Assembly (NCBI GenBank): GCA_041749475.1
Contig: JBGTBD010000002.1
Coordinates: 1-64,000, forward strand
Length of the DNA stretch: 64,000 bases
Reading direction: 5' to 3'
Origin: JBGTBD01 sp041749475
GTDB taxonomy: Bacteria; Pseudomonadota; Alphaproteobacteria; Rickettsiales; UBA998
A program made the translations under genes and the position numbers. Positions 59,712 to 64,000 of the stretch are shown piece after piece. Under the pieces are notes generated by a model. That model had not been told where the DNA came from, made no database searches, and saw nothing but the letters and a program-made list of their open reading frames with translations. How positions within the stretch are numbered: the first letter of the stretch is position 1; every line of letters starts with the position of its first letter.

Positions 59712-60362
59712 TTAGCGGCGGCGCGGATGTTTATTGGTGCGCGGGTCTTTGAAGATGAAGAGGGATTCCTGCAAAGGATGGCCGTATTTGGCGTTGCTGA
59801 GGGAGACGTTGGTTTCCTTGCCCTCTTTGTCCTTGAGCATGAGGTTGCGCAGTTGCAGGGGGCTGTCGGTTAGTTCCATCGTCAACTCACCGTCCTCGGG
59901 TGCGTCCTGTAAGGTGATACGGATGCGGATGACGTTGTTGACCGCTTCGGCTTGCAGTACCTTGATAACATCGGGGTCGAAGTCGATCTTGGCTTGGGCG
60001 AGAAATCCGGCCAGGGTGTCGTCCAGCGGGATGTTGCTGACCTGCTGCAATTCGTAATCGTAATAGATCAGAAATTTGCCGTTGGAGATCATCAGCACGG
60101 GGATGGGTGGGTCATATTGCCAGCGCATCTTGCCGGGGCGCTTGAGAAAAAATTTTCCGGTAGCGAGGGAGCCGTCCGGCGCGAGCTGGACGAAATCGGA
60201 TTCTATAGTGCTGAGACTGTTTAGATATTTTGATACGCGTTCCAGCAGGCCCGCTTGTGAGTTCACCGGAGCCGCGGATGCTGTGCTGGAAAACACAGTC
60301 AGCAGGCAAAGAAGAGCAAGTGCAGGGCGAAAGCGTGGCATCATACTTAAGAGATAATGCAA
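59712..60362 (-). CDS. lolA: Periplasmic lipoprotein carrier LolA
   Basis: LolA ferries lipoproteins from the inner to the outer membrane. The signal peptide (PALALLCLLTVFSSTASA) is followed by the LolA core: LSTIESDFVQLAPDGSLATGKFFLKRPGKMRWQYDPPIPVLMISNGKFLIYYD, then DDTLAGFLAQ. Translation may start at 60362 or a few codons later at MMPRF. It lies 23 bp after ftsK, the usual order. It also serves the Sel1 and pilus lipoproteins of the window. Confidence 0.92.
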   Translation of the reverse strand: MHYLLSMMPRFRPALALLCLLTVFSSTASAAPVNSQAGLLERVSKYLNSLSTIESDFVQLAPDGSLATGKFFLKRPGKMRWQYDPPIPVLMISNGKFLIYYDYELQQVSNIPLDDTLAGFLAQAKIDFDPDVIKVLQAEAVNNVIRIRITLQDAPEDGELTMELTDSPLQLRNLMLKDKEGKETNVSLSNAKYGHPLQESLFIFKDPRTNKHPRRR

Positions 60363-60385
60363 AGTGTGCCTTGCAGCAAGATGGT

Positions 60386-62683
60386 TTATCGCGCTAATAC
60401 CTCACGTTTGCCGATATGGTTGGCGGCTCCGACGAGGCCTTCCTTCTCCATCTTCTCGATGATGCGGGCGGCGCGGTTGTAGCCGATCTTCAGGTGGCGC
60501 TGGATGTAGCTGGTGGAGGCCTTGCGGTCACGCAGGACGATCTGGACGGCGCGGTCGTAGAGTTGCTTATCCTCTTCGGTTTCCTCTTCCTCTCCGAATT
60601 CGTCGGCGGCTTCTTCATCGTCATAGGTGACGGCTTCGATATATTCCGGTTCGCCTTGTGACTTCAGGTGTTTCACCACGTCTTCCACTTCCGCGTCGCC
60701 GATGAAGGGGCCGTGGATACGGGTGATGCGCCCGCCGCCGGCCATATAGAGCATATCGCCCTGTCCGAGCAGTTGTTCCGCGCCCTGTTCACCGAGGATG
60801 GTACGGCTGTCGATTTTGGAGGTGACCTGGAAGCTGATACGGGTCGGGAAGTTGGCCTTGATGACACCCGTGATGACGTCCACGGAAGGACGCTGCGTCG
60901 CCATTATGAGGTGAATCCCGGCGGCACGCGCCATCTGTGCCAGACGCTGGATGGAGCCTTCGATTTCTTTCCCCGCCGTCAGCATCAAATCGGCCATTTC
61001 ATCGACGATGATGACGATGAAGGGTAGTGGTTCGGTATCCATCTCCTGATCCTCGAAGATGGGTTTGCCGGTCTCGGGGTCGAAGCCGGTCTGTACCTGG
61101 CGTTTCAATACTTCGCCGGTGCGCTTGGCTTCTTTCAGGCGTTTGTTATAGCTGTCGATATTGCGCACGCCGAGCGTGGACATCAGGCGATAGCGGTTTT
61201 CCATCTCGCGCACAGCCCATTTGAGGGCGACGACGGCTTTGCCCGGTTCGGTCACTACGGGGGAGAGGAGGTGGGGGATGCCGTCATAGACGGACAATTC
61301 CAGCATCTTCGGATCGACCATGATGAAGCGGCACTGGCTGGGGGTGAGGTGATAGGCCAAGGACATGATCATGGTATTGATGGCGACGGATTTGCCCGAC
61401 CCGGTCGTCCCTGCAACGAGCAAGTGCGGCATGCGGGCGAGATCGACCACGATGGGGTCGCCACCGATGTCGCGGCCTAATGCGAGTGGCAGGGCGCATT
61501 TGCTGTCGGAGAAGGTTTCGTCCTCCAGCAAGTCACGCAGGAATACGGTTTCGCGGGTGCGGTTGGGTAGTTCGATACCGATGCCGTTCTTACCCGGGAT
61601 CACGGCTATACGGGCGGAGATGGCGCTCATGGAACGGGCGATGTCGTCCGCCAAGCCGATGACGCGGGAGGATTTCGTGCCCGGTGAGGGCTCCAACTCA
61701 TATAAGGTGACAACGGGGCCGGGTTTGATGCCTGCCATCTCGCCATTGATACCGAAGTCCTGCAATACCGCGCCGAGCATCTTGGCGTTCTGCTGGAGGG
61801 AGGCATCGCTGACTTGTGTTTTCTTGGATTTCTCGCCGGATTTCAGCAAAGTATAGGCGGGGAGTTCGTAATCGCCTTGTTTGGGACGGAGTTCGAACGA
61901 GGCCTGTTTCTTCTGGGGTTTGGATTTGCGCGATACGGCTTGCTTCACCTTGATGGCGGGCGCGTCGTCCTCATCCTCTTCTTCGTACTGGAATTCGTCT
62001 TCTTCGTCATCGTCCTGCGTCAGGGCGATCTGCTTGGCGCGGGGTTTCTTCTTCGCTGGCTTACTCGCTTCACCACGGAAAGCGTCACGAATCAGTCCCG
62101 CGACGACGGTGGCGTAGGCGCTGATGATCAGGAAGAAGCCCCCGATGTACCGCCATTCATGACGGCTGAGCGCCATTGAGAGAGTAAGTAAGGCGATGGA
62201 CAGTCCGAAACAGATAGGAACCATCAGGAAAGCAGGGAGAATCATCGTCGCTTTTTCATAGAGCAATAGCCCCATCGCCCCGCCAAAGCCGCTGGCGATG
62301 GGCCAGAAAGTGTAGGGCTTGATGGCGGCGAGAGCGGTGGAGAAGGTCATCAGTGCCAAGCAGAAGAAAGCGACGCGTAACCAGAACAGGCGCAGTACAT
62401 CTCCGGTCACCAACCGCCAGCCCCATGCGAAGAGGAGCGCGGAGACGAGGAAGCTGCCGAGGCCGAAGGTCTGCAATATAATGTCGGAAAGCGTCGCGCC
62501 GAAGGGGCCGCCGAGATTCTTCACCGGCTCGCTGGTGGCACGGTTCATCGAGGGGTCGCCACTATGGTAGGTGATGAGGCTGAGTAGCAAGAAACCTGCG
62601 ATCAAAAAGCAAAGCACCCCAGCGAAACGTCCATAGCGTTGTACAGCAAAAAGGGGCATCGGTGCGGTCATTGCTTTAGCCAT
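60386..62683 (-). CDS. ftsK: DNA translocase FtsK
   Basis: FtsK moves chromosome ends across the division septum and activates XerCD. The 765-residue protein has four N-terminal membrane helices (to about residue 195). A shorter than usual acidic linker follows (DDDEEDEFQYEEEDEDD), then the alpha/beta motor with Walker A VAGTTGSGKSVAINTMIMSL and Walker B IVIIVDEMADLM. The gamma winged-helix domain (DRKASTSYIQRHLKIGYNRAARIIEKMEKEGLVG) is last. ATG at 62683 has GAGGATG upstream. lolA follows. Confidence 0.97.
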   Translation of the reverse strand: MAKAMTAPMPLFAVQRYGRFAGVLCFLIAGFLLLSLITYHSGDPSMNRATSEPVKNLGGPFGATLSDIILQTFGLGSFLVSALLFAWGWRLVTGDVLRLFWLRVAFFCLALMTFSTALAAIKPYTFWPIASGFGGAMGLLLYEKATMILPAFLMVPICFGLSIALLTLSMALSRHEWRYIGGFFLIISAYATVVAGLIRDAFRGEASKPAKKKPRAKQIALTQDDDEEDEFQYEEEDEDDAPAIKVKQAVSRKSKPQKKQASFELRPKQGDYELPAYTLLKSGEKSKKTQVSDASLQQNAKMLGAVLQDFGINGEMAGIKPGPVVTLYELEPSPGTKSSRVIGLADDIARSMSAISARIAVIPGKNGIGIELPNRTRETVFLRDLLEDETFSDSKCALPLALGRDIGGDPIVVDLARMPHLLVAGTTGSGKSVAINTMIMSLAYHLTPSQCRFIMVDPKMLELSVYDGIPHLLSPVVTEPGKAVVALKWAVREMENRYRLMSTLGVRNIDSYNKRLKEAKRTGEVLKRQVQTGFDPETGKPIFEDQEMDTEPLPFIVIIVDEMADLMLTAGKEIEGSIQRLAQMARAAGIHLIMATQRPSVDVITGVIKANFPTRISFQVTSKIDSRTILGEQGAEQLLGQGDMLYMAGGGRITRIHGPFIGDAEVEDVVKHLKSQGEPEYIEAVTYDDEEAADEFGEEEETEEDKQLYDRAVQIVLRDRKASTSYIQRHLKIGYNRAARIIEKMEKEGLVGAANHIGKREVLAR

Positions 62684-62805
62684 AACATCCTCACTCTTAT
62701 TTATTTGAGTATATCAGTGTCAACGTAGCCTTTTTAGCGATTCACTAGTTAAAGCTTGGTTAAGTTCTGGCTTTTCTCGGACTGTGACGTAAAAACACTT
62801 TATTA

Positions 62806-62953
62806 AGCCTCTCCCACCGGGAGAGGCTGGATTTCTCCTTAGAAATCCGAGTGAGGGCCCTTTCGCCGTCCGCCCCCTCACCCAGCTTCGGCTAAGTTCG
62901 CTAGCGTTCACTAAGCCTGCGCAACCCTCTCTCTCAGGGAGAGGGAAGAGGGG
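62806..62953. repeat. Intergenic repeat with CTCTCCC / GGGAGAG arms
   Basis: CTCTCCCACCGGGAGAG forms a hairpin at the left, and the right end CCCTCTCTCTCAGGGAGAGGG forms another. Between them are internal inverted segments (GATTTCTCCTTAGAAATC) and an AGCTTCGGCTAAG motif. Such elements occur as multi-copy intergenic repeats in many proteobacteria. It occupies the ftsK-ffs gap and produces a spurious frame. Nothing else in 62684-62990 looks like a gene. Confidence 0.65.
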
Positions 62954-62997
62954 CAAACGCCGCTTGCCAATCATTTCGCGAGTCTCTACATATATTC

Positions 62998-63090
62998 CCG
63001 GCTGGCGGCGGGCGATGACCCCGTGAACCCGGTCAGGTCCGAAAGGAAGCAGCCGTAACGGATTGTTTATCGGGTCGTCCGCCAGTCCTT
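62998..63090 (+). ncRNA. ffs: Signal recognition particle 4.5S RNA
   Basis: The conserved SRP apical core is present as GGTCAGGTCCG followed by AAAGGAAGCAGCC at 63031-63054. The two arms CTGGCGG (63002-63008) and CCGCCAG (63079-63085) close the rod, with further pairing inside (GATGACCCC with GGGTCGTC). Length and fold match the bacterial small SRP RNA. It lies just upstream of dnaX, a frequent neighbour in proteobacteria. Confidence 0.93.
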
Positions 63091-63106
63091 TTCCTACTCC
63101 CCTCAT

Positions 63107-63185
63107 TGTCATTCCCGCGAAAGCGGGAATCCATGCCCATTTATGCACTAATCCTATGTGGATTCCCGCTTTCGCGGGAATGACA
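63107..63185. repeat. Palindromic intergenic repeat element
   Basis: Two hairpins (ATTCCCGCGAAAGCGGGAAT and GATTCCCGCTTTCGCGGGAA) in opposite orientation, separated by about 18 bases, between the SRP RNA and dnaX. It belongs to the same family as the elements at 58.8 and 59.6 kb, here in the best-preserved form. Confidence 0.8.
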
Positions 63186-63272
63186 GCATATGTTAGGAAT
63201 GACAAGATACTTAGGCGTAAAAATTAATATTATCTGTTGTCGCCACTACCCCCCCGCACTATAACTGGGGTC

Positions 63273-64000
63273 ATGTCCGAAACCTACCGCGTCCTTGCCC
63301 GTAAATACCGCCCCCGGAATTTCGATGATCTCGTCGGTCAGGAGGCGCTGGTGCGCACCCTGTCCAACGCCATCCGTACTGGGCGGATCGCCCATGCATT
63401 CCTGCTGACGGGAATTCGTGGGGTGGGGAAGACGACGACGGCGCGCATCATTGCACGGGCACTCAATTGCACGGGGGCGGACGGGAATGGCGGGCCGACG
63501 GCGAATCCCTGCGGCGAATGTTCCAACTGCGTGCAGATCGGGCAGGATCGGCATGTCGATGTCATCGAGATGGATGCGGCGTCCCGCACCGGCGTGGGCG
63601 ATATCCGTGACCTGATCGAGACCGTGCCTTACGCCCCGGCGCAAGGGCGCTATAAAATCTATATCATCGACGAGGTGCACATGCTCTCGACCAGCGCGTT
63701 CAACGCGCTGCTGAAAACGCTTGAGGAGCCCCCGGCACATGTGATCTTCATTTTCGCGACGACGGAATTGCGTAAAATCCCGGTGACCATCCTTTCGCGT
63801 TGCATGTGTTTCGATCTGCGGCGGTTGGATACGGATAGTTTGCGTGACCATTTGAAGAATATCTGCGGCAAGGAGCAAGTCTCTGCCGACGACGATGCGT
63901 TGCAACTTCTTGCTATTGCCGCAGAGGGGTCGGTGCGGGATTCATTGTCGTTGCTTGACCAAGCGATTGCGCATTCTGCGGGCGAGGGAAATACGCTGCA
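63273..64000 (+). CDS. dnaX: DNA polymerase III tau/gamma subunit (5' part)
   Basis: The clamp-loader ATPase starts at the ATG at 63273 and runs beyond the window edge, so 242 residues are seen. It begins MSETYRVLARKYRPRNFDDLVGQE. Walker A is GIRGVGKTTTA, the zinc module has the Cys of ALNCTG and CGECSNC, Walker B is YIIDEVHML, and the sensor is FIFATTELRKIPVTILSRC. All motifs are those of DnaX. The SRP RNA gene lies 180 bp upstream. Confidence 0.96.
   Translation, partial: MSETYRVLARKYRPRNFDDLVGQEALVRTLSNAIRTGRIAHAFLLTGIRGVGKTTTARIIARALNCTGADGNGGPTANPCGECSNCVQIGQDRHVDVIEMDAASRTGVGDIRDLIETVPYAPAQGRYKIYIIDEVHMLSTSAFNALLKTLEEPPAHVIFIFATTELRKIPVTILSRCMCFDLRRLDTDSLRDHLKNICGKEQVSADDDALQLLAIAAEGSVRDSLSLLDQAIAHSAGEGNTL

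Noticed and set aside
59297..59752. 151-codon frame (+) ending in a WIPAFAGMT-like peptide
   Set aside because: It is antisense to recR and then runs through the repeat at 59.6 kb into lolA. No ribosome site or family resemblance.
62720..63205. Reading frame with AKAGIH and WIPAFAGMT peptides over 161 codons (-)
   Set aside because: It is a translation of the palindromic intergenic repeats and the antisense of the SRP RNA. Such peptides are a known artefact of these repeats.
1..64000. CRISPR array or toxin-antitoxin pair
   Set aside because: No regularly spaced direct repeats were seen, and no adjacent small gene pair with recognisable toxin or antitoxin motifs.

Overview
The window is a chromosomal segment of a flagellated, Gram-negative alphaproteobacterium. 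The evidence is a FliX-type flagellar regulator, a Tad pilus locus with alphaproteobacterial CpaB-CpaF components including CpaD, LolA, and an outer-membrane secretin and barrel. I cannot name the species. An uncultured or poorly described lineage is likely, because several architectures here do not match textbook relatives.

Layout. (1) 0-6 kb: flagellar hook genes fliX, fliK, flgD and flgE. A near-perfect sigma-54 promoter lies in front of fliK and a strong intrinsic terminator follows flgE. (2) 6-12 kb: housekeeping genes (a small unknown acidic protein; ogt, fau and a YmdB-type phosphodiesterase in one minus-strand operon; a ParA-like ATPase; Sua5) and a secreted protein of unknown function. 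(3) 12.5-14.6 kb: tRNA-Asn(GUU) followed by the scar of a mobile island, in which a serine recombinase without its catalytic N-terminus abuts an Abi-alpha-like gene. (4) 14.7-25.6 kb: a Tad/Flp pilus locus in two opposed arms, tadE-tadE-tadG-tadD (+) and cpaB-C-D-E-F-tadB-tadC (-). Its cpaE is split by an in-frame TAA. Pilin and prepilin-peptidase genes are absent. (5) 25.7-28.8 kb: a degenerate EAL protein and a three-gene cluster ending in an SGNH esterase with a phage tail-fibre-like N-terminus.

(6) 28.8-50.9 kb: the main discovery, a near-complete alginate-type exopolysaccharide system in three transcription units. The plus arm is alg8, alg44, a giant TPR-AlgG fusion, an AlgL-family lyase, a Sel1 protein, algJ and algI. 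The convergent minus arm is algX, algF, a Sel1 protein and algL. Divergent from alg8 lie a Sel1 protein and a beta-barrel, in the algK-algE order. Polymerase, c-di-GMP receptor, epimerase, two lyases, all four acetylation proteins (I, J, F, X), TPR scaffolds and a putative porin are present. The sugar-nucleotide genes algD, algA and algC are not in the window, and the barrel does not look like canonical AlgE. Such loci are classically known from Pseudomonas and Azotobacter.

(7) 50.9-64 kb: an RNB exoribonuclease with two apparent C-terminal dsRNA-binding domains, an orphan FlgC-like protein, a calcineurin-like phosphoesterase, nfu, glmU, rmuC, recR, lolA, ftsK, the 4.5S SRP RNA and the start of dnaX. 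Palindromic intergenic repeats are scattered through this last part.

How the parts fit: surface attachment and matrix functions (flagellum, Tad pilus, c-di-GMP EAL protein, alginate-like polymer) are packed into about 50 kb. Alg44 keeps a full PilZ c-di-GMP motif, so second-messenger control of polymer synthesis is likely. Functions are inferred from motifs read by eye; no database search was possible.
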